Below are positions 1-7,887 of a DNA stretch of 14,296 bases, piece after piece (position 1 is the first letter of the stretch; every line of letters starts with the position of its first letter). The DNA is from CAYZUC01 sp964481705 (GTDB lineage Bacteria; Bacillota; Clostridia; Lachnospirales; Lachnospiraceae), in NCBI GenBank assembly GCA_964481705.1, contig CAYZUC010000074.1:1-14296 (forward strand), written 5' to 3'. Both the position numbers and the translations under genes were made by a program. Below the pieces are notes generated by a model. That model saw only the letters and a list, made by a program, of their open reading frames with translations, was not told the origin of the DNA and searched no databases.

Positions 1-2
1 TT

Positions 3-872
3 TATCATATGGAGAATCAATCTCTGGATCGGTATGTAGGGGATTATGATAAGTTTATGGAAGTTTACAATATGAAAAAGTCCCAGTTAGAGGCCGCCTA
101 TAAAAAACAGCAAAAAGAAATCGATGATTTAGAGGATTTTGTTGCAAGAAACAAAGCTCGCGTTGCCACAAGGAACATGGCAATGTCACGTCAGAAGAAA
201 TTGGATAAGATGGAGCGTATCGAGCTTGCAGCAGAACGTCCCAAGCCGGAATTTTATTTCCGCGAAGCCAGGGTTCCCGGAAAATACATTTTTGAGACAA
301 AGGATTTGATAATCGGATACGATGAGCCCTTGAGTAAACCACTGACGATTGCTATGGAACGTAAAGAAAAAATCGCTCTGGTCGGTGCTAACGGAATCGG
401 AAAAACCACTTTGTTGAAAAGTATTCTTGGACTCATCTCTCCTCTTTCTGGCCATGTTCGTTTGGGGGATTATCTTGAAATCGGATACTTCGAACAAGAG
501 ATAGCTCCAGGAAATACCAATACGTGTCTCGAGGAGATATGGAATGAATTTCCCTCCTATAACCAATACGAAGTACGTTCTGCACTTGCAAAATGTGGAC
601 TCACTACAAAGCATATCGAAAGCCAGATTCGTGTATTAAGTGGTGGTGAGCAAGCCAAGGTTCGATTATGTAAGCTAATCAATCGGGATACCAACATTCT
701 CTTGTTGGATGAGCCTACCAACCACTTGGATGTAGATGCTAAGGAAGAATTAAAGCGAGCCCTAAAGGAGTATAGCGGTAGTATTCTTTTAATCTGTCAT
801 GAACCGGAATTCTATTCCGATATTGTCACGAAAATATGGGATTGTTCCGAATGGAGCACAAAAATCATCTAG
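3..872 (+). CDS. ABC-F family ATPase, C-terminal part (5' end outside window)
   Basis: This is the last part of an ABC-F protein, a soluble duplicated ATPase of the group that acts on ribosomes in translation or antibiotic protection. The reading frame is open to the window edge, so the first ATPase domain is missing here. Numbering from the Met at base 9, residues 1-80 are the charged helical linker between the two ATPase domains, including the arginine/lysine-rich stretch around residues 45-70. The second domain has Walker A GANGIGKT (126-133), signature LSGGEQ (210-215), Walker B LLLDEP (231-236) with the catalytic Glu, then TNHLD typical of ABC-F, and the H-loop His 264. The protein stops soon after, with no C-terminal extension. 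There are no membrane segments, so it is not a transporter. The subfamily, and whether it confers resistance, cannot be told without the N-terminus. Confidence 0.93.
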   Translation, partial: YHMENQSLDRYVGDYDKFMEVYNMKKSQLEAAYKKQQKEIDDLEDFVARNKARVATRNMAMSRQKKLDKMERIELAAERPKPEFYFREARVPGKYIFETKDLIIGYDEPLSKPLTIAMERKEKIALVGANGIGKTTLLKSILGLISPLSGHVRLGDYLEIGYFEQEIAPGNTNTCLEEIWNEFPSYNQYEVRSALAKCGLTTKHIESQIRVLSGGEQAKVRLCKLINRDTNILLLDEPTNHLDVDAKEELKRALKEYSGSILLICHEPEFYSDIVTKIWDCSEWSTKII

Positions 873-885
873 AATAAAGGGTAAC

Positions 886-914
886 AAAAAAGAGCTGATT
901 AACAGCTCTTTTTT
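886..914. terminator. Bidirectional terminator shared by ABC-F gene and tRNA-Leu
   Basis: A perfect 12-bp inverted repeat, AAAAAAGAGCTG / CAGCTCTTTTTT, encloses a 5-base loop. It gives a T-run on both strands. It lies 13 bases after the ABC-F stop codon and 2 bases beyond the 3' end of the minus-strand tRNA, so one element can end both transcripts. Confidence 0.9.
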
Positions 915-916
915 CG

Positions 917-999
917 TGCAGGAGAAGGGACTTGAACCCTCACATAGTCACCTACGTCAGATTTTGAGTCTGATGCGTCTGCCATTCCGCCACTCCTGC
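917..999 (-). tRNA. tRNA-Leu (anticodon CAA)
   Basis: On the minus strand the acceptor stem GCAGGAG (999-993) pairs with CTCCTGC (924-918), followed by discriminator A (917). The anticodon stem TCAGA/TCTGA encloses the loop CTCAAAA, giving anticodon CAA (plus-strand 964-966), which reads UUG. A long variable arm follows, as expected of tRNA-Leu. The T-arm is GAGGG, loop TTCAAGT, CCCTT, with a G-T closing pair. The length is 83 bases. CCA is not encoded; the next bases are CG and then the terminator hairpin. Confidence 0.95.
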
Positions 1000-1003
1000 A
1001 AAT

Positions 1004-1027
1004 GTATCGGTCACACACGACCGATAC
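1004..1027 (-). other. Leader hairpin just upstream of tRNA-Leu
   Basis: A perfect 9-bp inverted repeat GTATCGGTC / GACCGATAC with a 6-base loop ends 4 bases before the tRNA 5' end. If the promoter at 1030-1058 is used, this hairpin forms the very 5' end of the precursor tRNA and would be removed by RNase P. It has no T-run after it on either strand, so it is not a typical intrinsic terminator for lysA. Confidence 0.7.
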
Positions 1028-1029
1028 TT

Positions 1030-1058
1030 ATTCTATCATATGGTATTTAAAAGTGCAA
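1030..1058 (-). promoter_or_regulatory. Extended -10 promoter for tRNA-Leu
   Basis: Reading the minus strand, a weak -35 TTGCAC (1058-1053) is followed by a 17-base spacer and -10 TAGAAT (1035-1030). The -10 is preceded by TGA, making an extended -10 box. Transcription would start a few bases before the leader hairpin. The promoter sits between the lysA stop codon and the tRNA, so the tRNA need not depend on lysA read-through. Confidence 0.65.
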
Positions 1059-1062
1059 GATG

Positions 1063-2334
1063 TTATTTTGTAAGTTCATCAAATTCTGGAAAACAGTCAA
1101 AGGTAGCAAAATAATCCTTTGGAGTCTCTGCACGTCGAATCATTTTCACCTTTCCATCCTCCTGTAGCAGAAGCTCCGCGGATTTTAATTTCCCATTGTA
1201 ATTGTAGCCCATGGCAAATCCATGTGCCCCTGTATCGTGAAGGACAAGATAATCACCCATTTCAATCTTTGGTAATTCCCTATCGATTGCAAACTTGTCA
1301 TTGTTCTCACACAGAGAACCCGTCACATCGTATTTATGGTCACATGGCGCATTCTCCTTTCCAAGAACTGTAATATGATGATATGCCCCATACATAGCGG
1401 GACGCATCAGATTCACAGCGCAAGCATCCACTCCTATATATTCTTTATGTGTATGCTTCTCATGGATTGCCTTCGTTACAAGACATCCATAAGGCCCCAT
1501 CATGAAACGTCCAAGTTCTGTATAGATTGCGACATCACCCATTCCTGCCGGGACTAACACTTCCTCAAATACTTTTCTGACACCCTCTCCTATGATACGT
1601 ATATCATTTGGTTCCTGATCCGGGCGATACGGAATTCCCACTCCACCGGATAGATTAATAAATTTAATGTCACAGCCTGTCTCATTCTTGATTCTAACTG
1701 CCAATTCAAATAATGTTTTAGCAAGAATCGGATAATAATCATTTGTTACCGTATTGCTTGCTAAAAATGCATGTAATCCGAAGTTCTTTGCACCTTTCTC
1801 TTTCAAAACACGATAACCCTCAAATAATTGCTCTGTTGTAAATCCATACTTTGCATCTCCGGGATTATCCATGATGCCATTGCTGATATTAAAGATTCCA
1901 CCTGGATTATAACGAATACTAATTGTTTCCGGAATCTTACCAATCGTCTTCTCCAGAAAATCGATATGTGTAAAATCATCCAGATTAATGATTGCTCCAA
2001 TTTTTGCTGCATAAACAAATTCCTCTGCCGGGGTATCATTGGAAGAGAACATAATGTTTTCTCCCGAGAACCCATCTGCATGAGAAAGCATTAACTCAGT
2101 CATAGAAGAGCAATCACATCCACATCCATACTCCTTTAGTATACTCATTAGAAATGGATTTGGCGTTGCTTTTACCGCAAAAAACTCTCGATAACCTTTA
2201 TTCCATGCAAATGCTTCCTTTAATGCCTGCGCATTCGCACGAATTCCTTTCTCATCATAAATATGAAAAGGAGTAGGGTAACTTCTCACAATTTCTTCAA
2301 CTTGTTCTCTAGTCACAAATGGTTCTTTTTTCAT
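1063..2334 (-). CDS. lysA: Diaminopimelate decarboxylase
   Basis: Converts meso-diaminopimelate to L-lysine, the last step of lysine synthesis; a cytoplasmic PLP enzyme of fold type III (alanine-racemase-like barrel plus C-terminal beta domain). Counting from the ATG at 2334 the protein has 423 residues. The PLP lysine is K55 in FFAVKATPNP. H188 lies in GLHAF. The glycine turn at 229-233 (SGGVG) should hold the PLP phosphate. E273 is in ELGR. C342 in GSLCEN and Y378 in GYNYN are the expected C-terminal active-site residues. An in-frame GTG at 2358 would add 8 residues, but the AGGAG six bases before the ATG at 2334 decides for the shorter form. It follows the second BMP-transporter permease by 39 bases with no clear terminator between, so it may be transcribed with the transporter. 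Confidence 0.95.
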   Translation of the reverse strand: MKKEPFVTREQVEEIVRSYPTPFHIYDEKGIRANAQALKEAFAWNKGYREFFAVKATPNPFLMSILKEYGCGCDCSSMTELMLSHADGFSGENIMFSSNDTPAEEFVYAAKIGAIINLDDFTHIDFLEKTIGKIPETISIRYNPGGIFNISNGIMDNPGDAKYGFTTEQLFEGYRVLKEKGAKNFGLHAFLASNTVTNDYYPILAKTLFELAVRIKNETGCDIKFINLSGGVGIPYRPDQEPNDIRIIGEGVRKVFEEVLVPAGMGDVAIYTELGRFMMGPYGCLVTKAIHEKHTHKEYIGVDACAVNLMRPAMYGAYHHITVLGKENAPCDHKYDVTGSLCENNDKFAIDRELPKIEMGDYLVLHDTGAHGFAMGYNYNGKLKSAELLLQEDGKVKMIRRAETPKDYFATFDCFPEFDELTK

Positions 2335-2340
2335 AACTTT

Positions 2341-2348
2341 CTCCTCTC
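2341..2348 (-). promoter_or_regulatory. Ribosome binding site that fixes the lysA start
   Basis: Minus-strand GAGAGGAG lies 6 bases before the ATG at 2334. It falls inside the region that the upstream GTG at 2358 would translate, so the ATG is the likely start. Confidence 0.8.
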
Positions 2349-2373
2349 GTTCTTTCACAATTTTTAAGTAAAA

Positions 2374-3330
2374 CTAGCGCTCTTCTCTGTAATAATTCGT
2401 TCCACAGGACGCCGGTTGTGCATTTTCTTTGGATTGTCTTACCGAGGCTACAATCAAAACCAAAGCCGTAATCACAAAGGGAAGCATATCATAAAATGCG
2501 TTTGGTATAGAAATAATATCCTTATTGACATAATACTTTAGAATTCGAAAAGCTCCAAATAAAAACGAACCTACAACTGCATTCATTGGCTTCCAAGCCG
2601 CAAATATAACCAAGGCAAGAGCAATCCATCCCAAACCACCAACACAGTTGTCAATCCACACACCACCGTTGGTAATCATACTGGTATAGGCTCCACCTAT
2701 CCCACAAATACCACCGCCGATAACAATATGAATATACTTTTGCTGTATTACCTTGATGCCAGCAGCATCTGCTGCCGCAGGACTCTCACCAATTGCTCGA
2801 AGATTCCTGCCTGCATTCGTATGAAACATATAATAAGACATAATCACCGCGATGACAATACCCAGATACACAAAAGGACTATAAGAAAAAAATAATTTTC
2901 CCAGTACAGGCATTGTACTCAATCTCGTTAACGGAACTCCTCGCATCTGTTTTGTTATCCCAGCCGGAAGTTTCAGCGTTCCCGTCTCAGAAATTGATAT
3001 AAAATGAAATCCAATCAGATTGGATACTCCGACACAAAAAATAGTAAGTGTAAGTCCTGTCACATTCTGATTTGCCATAAAAGTTACTGTCAGTACTGCA
3101 TATATCAAAGCACCTAACGCACCTGCCAGAAAGGCAACAATTAAAGCAGCTATGAAATTATTGGTATAGTATCCAACCAAAAATCCGCCTATTGCTCCTA
3201 AGGACATCATACCCTCGACGCCAAGATTCAAATGTCCGGCCCTCTCATGAAGGATCTCACCTAGTGTTGCTAACAAGAGCGGAGTTCCAGCCATTACAGC
3301 AGCAGCAAAAAAATCACACCATAAACTCAT
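2374..3330 (-). CDS. BMP-type (nucleoside) ABC transporter permease, NupQ-like
   Basis: The second membrane subunit of the importer, 318 residues, matching the usual length of B. subtilis NupQ (YufQ). It belongs to the BPD_transp_2 permease family shared with ribose and branched-chain amino acid importers. Visible hallmarks are the LNLGVEGMM segment (34-42) and the cytoplasmic coupling-loop region AGRNLRAIGE (173-182). Several hydrophobic stretches of 18-22 residues are consistent with 8 to 10 membrane helices. The C-terminus is short, polar and cytoplasmic in type. The ATG at 3330 comes one base after the stop codon of the preceding permease and is served by GGGAGGAG, so the two permeases are almost certainly made together. 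The substrate is inferred from the family (nucleosides), not shown by the sequence. Confidence 0.9.
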   Translation of the reverse strand: MSLWCDFFAAAVMAGTPLLLATLGEILHERAGHLNLGVEGMMSLGAIGGFLVGYYTNNFIAALIVAFLAGALGALIYAVLTVTFMANQNVTGLTLTIFCVGVSNLIGFHFISISETGTLKLPAGITKQMRGVPLTRLSTMPVLGKLFFSYSPFVYLGIVIAVIMSYYMFHTNAGRNLRAIGESPAAADAAGIKVIQQKYIHIVIGGGICGIGGAYTSMITNGGVWIDNCVGGLGWIALALVIFAAWKPMNAVVGSFLFGAFRILKYYVNKDIISIPNAFYDMLPFVITALVLIVASVRQSKENAQPASCGTNYYREER

Positions 3331-3331
3331 G

Positions 3332-4390
3332 TTACCTACTCTCCTCCCTTTTCATCACAAATTTGTATCGTGTAAAGAATTCGCATCCGATGATAAAAAA
3401 CAGAATAATGCCTTGTAATACATCCGCACTGTCTCTTGATATACGAAATTGTGTCTCAATAACACTACTTCCCTTTTCGAGAATTCCAAACATAACAGTA
3501 ACGATGAAAATTGAAATGGGATTCAGGTTACCAATCCACGCAACAATGATAGCTGTAAATCCAACTCCACCAGCAACTCCCATGGCAAGTGTTCCATCCG
3601 AACCGGAAGCCTGTGCCATTCCGGCAATACCTGATATAGCACCACTCAGGAGCATTGTTCTTATGATAACCCTCTTTACATTCATACCACTGTAATAAGC
3701 TGTTGCTCGACTCTCTCCAACAACGGCCATTTCATATCCTTGTTTACTGTATTTCAAATAGAAATAAGCAAAACCAACCAAGAGTACTGCAAAAATCCAT
3801 CCAATATGAACACCAAACACATCTGGTAATATTGCATTCTTTGAAAATGTAGCGGTCTTTGCATAACCCGGATTGGTTGGATCGCGCCATGGACCATCTC
3901 TGAAAAAGGACACAAAATAGAGAGCAATATAATTAAACATCAAAGTAAGAAGCGTCTCGTTCGTCTCATACTTACATTTGAAGTAAGCCGGAATTACTCC
4001 CCACAGTCCGCCTCCAACAATTCCGGCAAACAGCATAACGATCAACAATATCGGTTTCGGCCAATTATCATGAAAAAGGGCAAAATAGGAAGAAAAAATT
4101 GCTCCCATAATCATCTGACCTTCTGCACCAATATTCCAGAACTTCATTTTGAATGCCATCGACACACCCAAAGAAGTAATTAATAAGGGAATTATTTTCC
4201 TCACACAAGACTGAATCGCCAGCTTACTACGAAAAGATCCAATCAAAATAGTTGCATAAACCTTCAGCGGTGAAAAGCCCAGCAACGCAACAAAGATACC
4301 ACCGGCAAACAAAGCCAAAAGAATCGCCCCCAAACGTAGCAGTAAAATACTTTTTTGAGGTAACTCTGTCCTTTTAACTACACGAATCAT
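3332..4390 (-). CDS. BMP-type (nucleoside) ABC transporter permease, NupP-like
   Basis: The first membrane subunit of the importer, 352 residues, close to the length of B. subtilis NupP (YufP). After a short basic N-terminus, membrane helices begin near residue 15. The family marker NIGAEGQMIMGA is at 86-97, followed by the conserved KYETNETLLTLMFNYIA region from about 140. The loop QGYEMAVVGES (217-227) is the probable contact with the ATPase. Its ATG overlaps the TGA of the ATPase gene in an ATGA junction at 4387-4390, a sign of translational coupling. It pairs with the 318-residue permease to form the heterodimeric channel. Confidence 0.92.
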   Translation of the reverse strand: MIRVVKRTELPQKSILLLRLGAILLALFAGGIFVALLGFSPLKVYATILIGSFRSKLAIQSCVRKIIPLLITSLGVSMAFKMKFWNIGAEGQMIMGAIFSSYFALFHDNWPKPILLIVMLFAGIVGGGLWGVIPAYFKCKYETNETLLTLMFNYIALYFVSFFRDGPWRDPTNPGYAKTATFSKNAILPDVFGVHIGWIFAVLLVGFAYFYLKYSKQGYEMAVVGESRATAYYSGMNVKRVIIRTMLLSGAISGIAGMAQASGSDGTLAMGVAGGVGFTAIIVAWIGNLNPISIFIVTVMFGILEKGSSVIETQFRISRDSADVLQGIILFFIIGCEFFTRYKFVMKREESR

Positions 4391-5904
4391 TCCTTCCGTT
4401 CCCCCTTTTCACCAGTCATCATACGTCCAAGCTCCTCTTTCGTTGTTTTCTTAGTATCGACAATACCTGTCACTTCACCATGACATAGCACCATAATGCG
4501 ATCCGATATTTCCAGAAGAACATCCAAATCTTCTCCAACAAAAATTATTGCCGTCTTTTTCTTCTTCTGTTCATTGAGTAATCGATAAACGGTATAGGAA
4601 GAATTAATATCCAATCCCCTGACGGGATAGGCTACGATCAAAATATCAGGATTGGATTCGATTTCTCTTCCCAACAACACTTTCTGAACGTTCCCTCCCG
4701 AAAGCAAACGTACTGGTGTATCGATATTAGGAGTAATAATATCCAGTTTGTCGATTAGCTCTCTTGCTGATTTCTCAGCCGATTTTCGATCTACGAATAA
4801 CCCCTTTCCATTATCATATTTCTTTAAAAGCATGTTACCAGTCATACTCATAGATGCTACCAGTCCCATACCAAGGCGATCCTCAGGCACAAAACCTATG
4901 GTAACACCCATATTCTGAATCTCTACAGGAGTTCTCCCTGTTATTTCCTTTTCCGCAGCATAGATAGTCCCAGAGCTTAGGTCCCGAATACCTGCAACAG
5001 ATTCACAAAGCTCTTTCTGTCCACTCCCTGAGATCCCTGCAACTCCCAAGATTTCTCCTTTGTTCACATGAAAACTGACGTCTTTTAACGCAATACTTCC
5101 GTCGTCACGAGTTACATTGATTCCTTCTGCTTTTAAGAGAATCTCTTTCTCCTCTATCTGAACATGTTCGATATGAAGATCTATCGATCTACCAACCATT
5201 AACTCGGTTAAGAGTTTCTCATCTGTATCAGCAGTCACTACCGTTTTAATACTTCTACCTTTTCGCATAATCATGACTTTATCGCTAATCTCCATAACCT
5301 CATTTAACTTATGGGTAATAATTATTATCGCACTACCATTCTCTTTCATTCTTTTTAGTATTTGAAAAAGATGCGTTGTCTCCTGTGGTGTCAGTACTGC
5401 AGTAGGTTCATCCAGTATCAGTATTTCTGCCCCACGATAGAGTACCTTCATAATCTCAACGGTCTGCTTCTCACTAACAGACAATAGGTATACTTTTTTA
5501 TCAGGTTCCAAATGTAATCCATAGCCCAGAGCAAGATTAGAAATCTTTCTCCTTAGCTCAGTAGTTCTCATCCGTTTCTCATGAACACCAAGAACAATAT
5601 TATCCATGGTACTCATCACATCTACTAATTTAAAATGCTGATGTATCATACCAATGCCTAGCTTTCCAGCTACTGCGGGAGAACTGATATTGACTTTCTT
5701 TCCATTGACCTTAATGACACCTTTATCGGGCTGATAGATACCGGATAGCATATTCATTAATGTCGTTTTTCCTGATCCATTTTCTCCCAGCAACGCCATG
5801 ATTTCTCCATGCTTTACCTGGAGGTTCACACAATCATTGGCTGTCACCTCACCAAAACTCTTTGTAATTCCGTAACACTCAATTGCATATTCCTCTTTAT
5901 TCAT
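4387..5904 (-). CDS. BMP-type (nucleoside) ABC transporter ATPase, two NBDs, NupO-like
   Basis: The energising subunit, 505 residues, with two ATPase domains fused head to tail as in NupO (YufO) and ribose-type importers. NBD1 has Walker A GENGSGKT (40-47), Q-loop Q89, signature LSVSEKQ (141-147), Walker B ILILDEP (161-167) with the catalytic Glu, and H-loop H198. NBD2 is the usual degenerate half: Walker A GISGSGQK (290-297), signature LSGGNVQ (401-407), and ILIVAYP (421-427) where the catalytic Glu is absent. The NBD1 signature has Ser where this family usually has Gly. The start at 5904 has AAGGA upstream. A terminator-like hairpin separates it from the lipoprotein gene, while its 3' end overlaps the first permease by 4 bases. 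Confidence 0.93.
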   Translation of the reverse strand: MNKEEYAIECYGITKSFGEVTANDCVNLQVKHGEIMALLGENGSGKTTLMNMLSGIYQPDKGVIKVNGKKVNISSPAVAGKLGIGMIHQHFKLVDVMSTMDNIVLGVHEKRMRTTELRRKISNLALGYGLHLEPDKKVYLLSVSEKQTVEIMKVLYRGAEILILDEPTAVLTPQETTHLFQILKRMKENGSAIIIITHKLNEVMEISDKVMIMRKGRSIKTVVTADTDEKLLTELMVGRSIDLHIEHVQIEEKEILLKAEGINVTRDDGSIALKDVSFHVNKGEILGVAGISGSGQKELCESVAGIRDLSSGTIYAAEKEITGRTPVEIQNMGVTIGFVPEDRLGMGLVASMSMTGNMLLKKYDNGKGLFVDRKSAEKSARELIDKLDIITPNIDTPVRLLSGGNVQKVLLGREIESNPDILIVAYPVRGLDINSSYTVYRLLNEQKKKKTAIIFVGEDLDVLLEISDRIMVLCHGEVTGIVDTKKTTKEELGRMMTGEKGERKE

Positions 5905-5957
5905 TATTCCTTACTTCACTTTCTAGGTTAACATAGATTCTTATAAACTCACTGAAT

Positions 5958-5991
5958 AAAAAAGAGGGTAAGTCAACAACCTCACCCCCTC
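5958..5991 (-). terminator. Leaky terminator between the BMP lipoprotein and its ATPase
   Basis: On the minus strand GAGGG...CCCTC arms form a stem with a bulge and a partly paired interior, and six Ts follow directly. It starts 14 bases after the lipoprotein stop codon. I see no strong promoter between it and the ATPase start. It therefore probably acts as a partial terminator, giving more binding protein than membrane complex. Confidence 0.7.
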
Positions 5992-6004
5992 GTGTTTTGA
6001 ATTA

Positions 6005-7165
6005 CTATTTTTCAACTATGTTCTTGAAATACCAGTCAATTCCACTTTGGATTGTTGTATCATCCAGAGTACTTCCTTCCGCTCCAACTGTCTTTCCATC
6101 ATTTGTCTCTATCACACCATCAAAGACATTGAAACTTCCGTCTTCCATCTTTGCCTTCGCCTCTTCGATCTTAGCTGCGGTATCCGGATCGTTCAAATCA
6201 GACAAATCTGAAAGTTTCACAAGACCTTCTGCAATACCACCATAGTAATCTTCGCCTGTCCAGTTTCCGTCAATCAAATTCTGAACAGCCCATGTATAAT
6301 AAACACTCCAATCCCATTCTACGGAACACAAAACAGCCCCTGGAGCATCCTTACTCATATCCGAATTATAACCAACACCAAATACACCTGCCTCTTCCGC
6401 TGCCAGCTGAGGGTTAGGGGTATTGCAATGTTGCGATATTACATCACATCCATCAGAAATCAAAGCTTTCGCCGCCTCTGTCTCACCCTCTGGATCATAC
6501 CAGCTATTGGTAACCTTCACCTCTACCTGTGCATCGGGATTTACAGAATATACGCCCATAGCAAATGCATCTAATCCACCTGCCGTTTCAGAAAGATTTT
6601 TTCCAAAAGCAGACACATAACCAATCTTGTTGCTTGTTGTCTTCAAGCCAGCCGCAATTCCTGATAAATATCTCACTTCATATATTCTTCCAAAATAATT
6701 ATTGAAATTTGTTCCATTAGATTTCGTTCCTGTACCATTTGAAAAAATGATATCTGGATATTTCTCGGATAACTTTTCACAAGTATCCATATAGCCATAG
6801 CTTGTTGCAAAAATTACAATACAGCCCTCTTCGATGCACTCGGTTATTGCATTTTCAACAGCTGTTGGATCGTCATCGGCAATATTATTCTTACGTACGA
6901 TCTGATCATCTGTCAATCCAAGATTCTTCTGCATACCAATAATACCCTGTTCATGGGCATATGAATATCCAGAACCACTTGCAGGATCTGCAATATGAAT
7001 TACACCAATTTTCATACTTTCTTTCGGTACCGGTGCATACTTTACATTTGCAAGACTATCGTCTACAAAGGACTGTAATTGTTTATCCTTTTCTGATGCA
7101 CAGCCCATCAACAGCGATGCCACCATGGTAATACACAATAAAATGCTTAAAATTCTCTTATTCAT
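6005..7165 (-). CDS. BMP family lipoprotein, nucleoside-type substrate-binding protein
   Basis: The extracytoplasmic binding subunit of the adjacent importer, 386 residues. It has a lipoprotein signal peptide: MNKR, a hydrophobic core, then lipobox LMGC with C22 as the lipidated residue. The mature part is a periplasmic-binding-protein fold of the BMP/Med family (NupN, PnrA/TmpC-like). Recognisable segments are KIGVIH near residue 52, the ATSYGY region, the IGYVSAFG strand and SQHCNTPNP. The start at 7165 has GGAGGA at a good distance. Relatives bind purine or other nucleosides; that ligand is inferred. The gene is first in the transporter block and is separated from the ATPase gene by a terminator-like hairpin, the common layout for an abundant binding protein. 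Confidence 0.93.
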   Translation of the reverse strand: MNKRILSILLCITMVASLLMGCASEKDKQLQSFVDDSLANVKYAPVPKESMKIGVIHIADPASGSGYSYAHEQGIIGMQKNLGLTDDQIVRKNNIADDDPTAVENAITECIEEGCIVIFATSYGYMDTCEKLSEKYPDIIFSNGTGTKSNGTNFNNYFGRIYEVRYLSGIAAGLKTTSNKIGYVSAFGKNLSETAGGLDAFAMGVYSVNPDAQVEVKVTNSWYDPEGETEAAKALISDGCDVISQHCNTPNPQLAAEEAGVFGVGYNSDMSKDAPGAVLCSVEWDWSVYYTWAVQNLIDGNWTGEDYYGGIAEGLVKLSDLSDLNDPDTAAKIEEAKAKMEDGSFNVFDGVIETNDGKTVGAEGSTLDDTTIQSGIDWYFKNIVEK

Positions 7166-7206
7166 AGACTTCCTCCAGTCTTTATTACACTACAAAACAC
7201 TTTTAT

Positions 7207-7235
7207 ATCCTACACGTTTTCTATCTGCCAGTCAA
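7207..7235 (-). promoter_or_regulatory. Candidate promoter for the BMP transporter block
   Basis: Minus-strand TTGACT (7235-7230), inside the end of ung, is followed by 17 bases and TAGGAT (7212-7207). The -35 matches the consensus at 5 of 6 positions and the -10 at 4 of 6. It would start transcription about 35 bases before the lipoprotein ATG and let the transporter be expressed apart from ung. Confidence 0.4.
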
Positions 7236-7887
7236 TAGGTATCATGTCATTTTTCATCAAGAAATCATTGGTTTTGCTAAAGTGATGACATCCAAAAAAT
7301 CCTCGATATGCTGACAATGGGCTCGGATGTGGCGCTGTTAAAATTAGATGCTTTGGATTTGTAAGCATTGGTATTTTACTCTGCGCTGGTTTCCCCCATA
7401 ACATATAGATAATTGGTCTGTCTTCTTCATTAACTGTACGTATAATCGCATCCGTAAAATGCTCCCATCCATGTCCCTGATGCGAATAAGGATGATGCGC
7501 CCGAACAGTTAAAACCGTATTCAGCAGCAGTACTCCTTGTTTTGCCCATTTCTCAAGATACCCATTATTTGGTATATAACATCCCATATCCTCTTGTAAC
7601 TCTTTATATATATTTTGAAGAGAGGGAGGAATACTTTTCTGCGAAGTTGGAACGGAAAAGCAAAGACCATGTGCCTGATTCTCATTAAAATAGGGATCCT
7701 GACCCAAAATCACCACTTTCACGTCATGAAGTGGTGTAAGGTGCAGTGCTTGAAAAACATTATCCGATGGTGGATATACAACCGTTTTGCTGTATTCCTC
7801 CTTAACAAACTGATACAATTCCCTATAATAGGGTTTCTTAAATTCTCCACCGACTGCTTCCAGCCAATCATTCTCTATTCCTGACAT
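7210..7887 (-). CDS. ung: Uracil-DNA glycosylase, family 1
   Basis: Removes uracil from DNA as the first step of base excision repair; cytoplasmic, monomeric. The 225 residues match the family length. Motif 1 is GQDPY (62-66) with the catalytic D64 and the Y66 that excludes thymine. N123 in LLLN is the uracil-reading residue. The C-terminal motif HPSPLS (187-192) carries the catalytic His. The residue after GQDPY is Phe, and the stretch reads YFNEN where the family commonly has Y-H-G-x-G; the rest of the active site is intact. The ATG at 7887 lies inside the end of hisF (13-base overlap) and has no well-spaced ribosome binding site (GAGAGG is about 14 bases away), so translation may be coupled to hisF. 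Confidence 0.95.
   Translation of the reverse strand: MSGIENDWLEAVGGEFKKPYYRELYQFVKEEYSKTVVYPPSDNVFQALHLTPLHDVKVVILGQDPYFNENQAHGLCFSVPTSQKSIPPSLQNIYKELQEDMGCYIPNNGYLEKWAKQGVLLLNTVLTVRAHHPYSHQGHGWEHFTDAIIRTVNEEDRPIIYMLWGKPAQSKIPMLTNPKHLILTAPHPSPLSAYRGFFGCHHFSKTNDFLMKNDMIPIDWQIENV

Noticed and set aside
1004..1027. Intrinsic terminator of lysA.
   Set aside because: The hairpin is strong but is followed by ATTTGC, not a T-run, and the tRNA gene starts four bases later.
2335..2358. GTG start for lysA adding 8 residues.
   Set aside because: The AGGAG serving the ATG at 2334 lies inside this extension, and no good site precedes the GTG.
7166..7209. Purine or other riboswitch ahead of the transporter lipoprotein gene.
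   Set aside because: Only 44 bases lie between ung and the start codon, with no room for a known aptamer plus expression platform.
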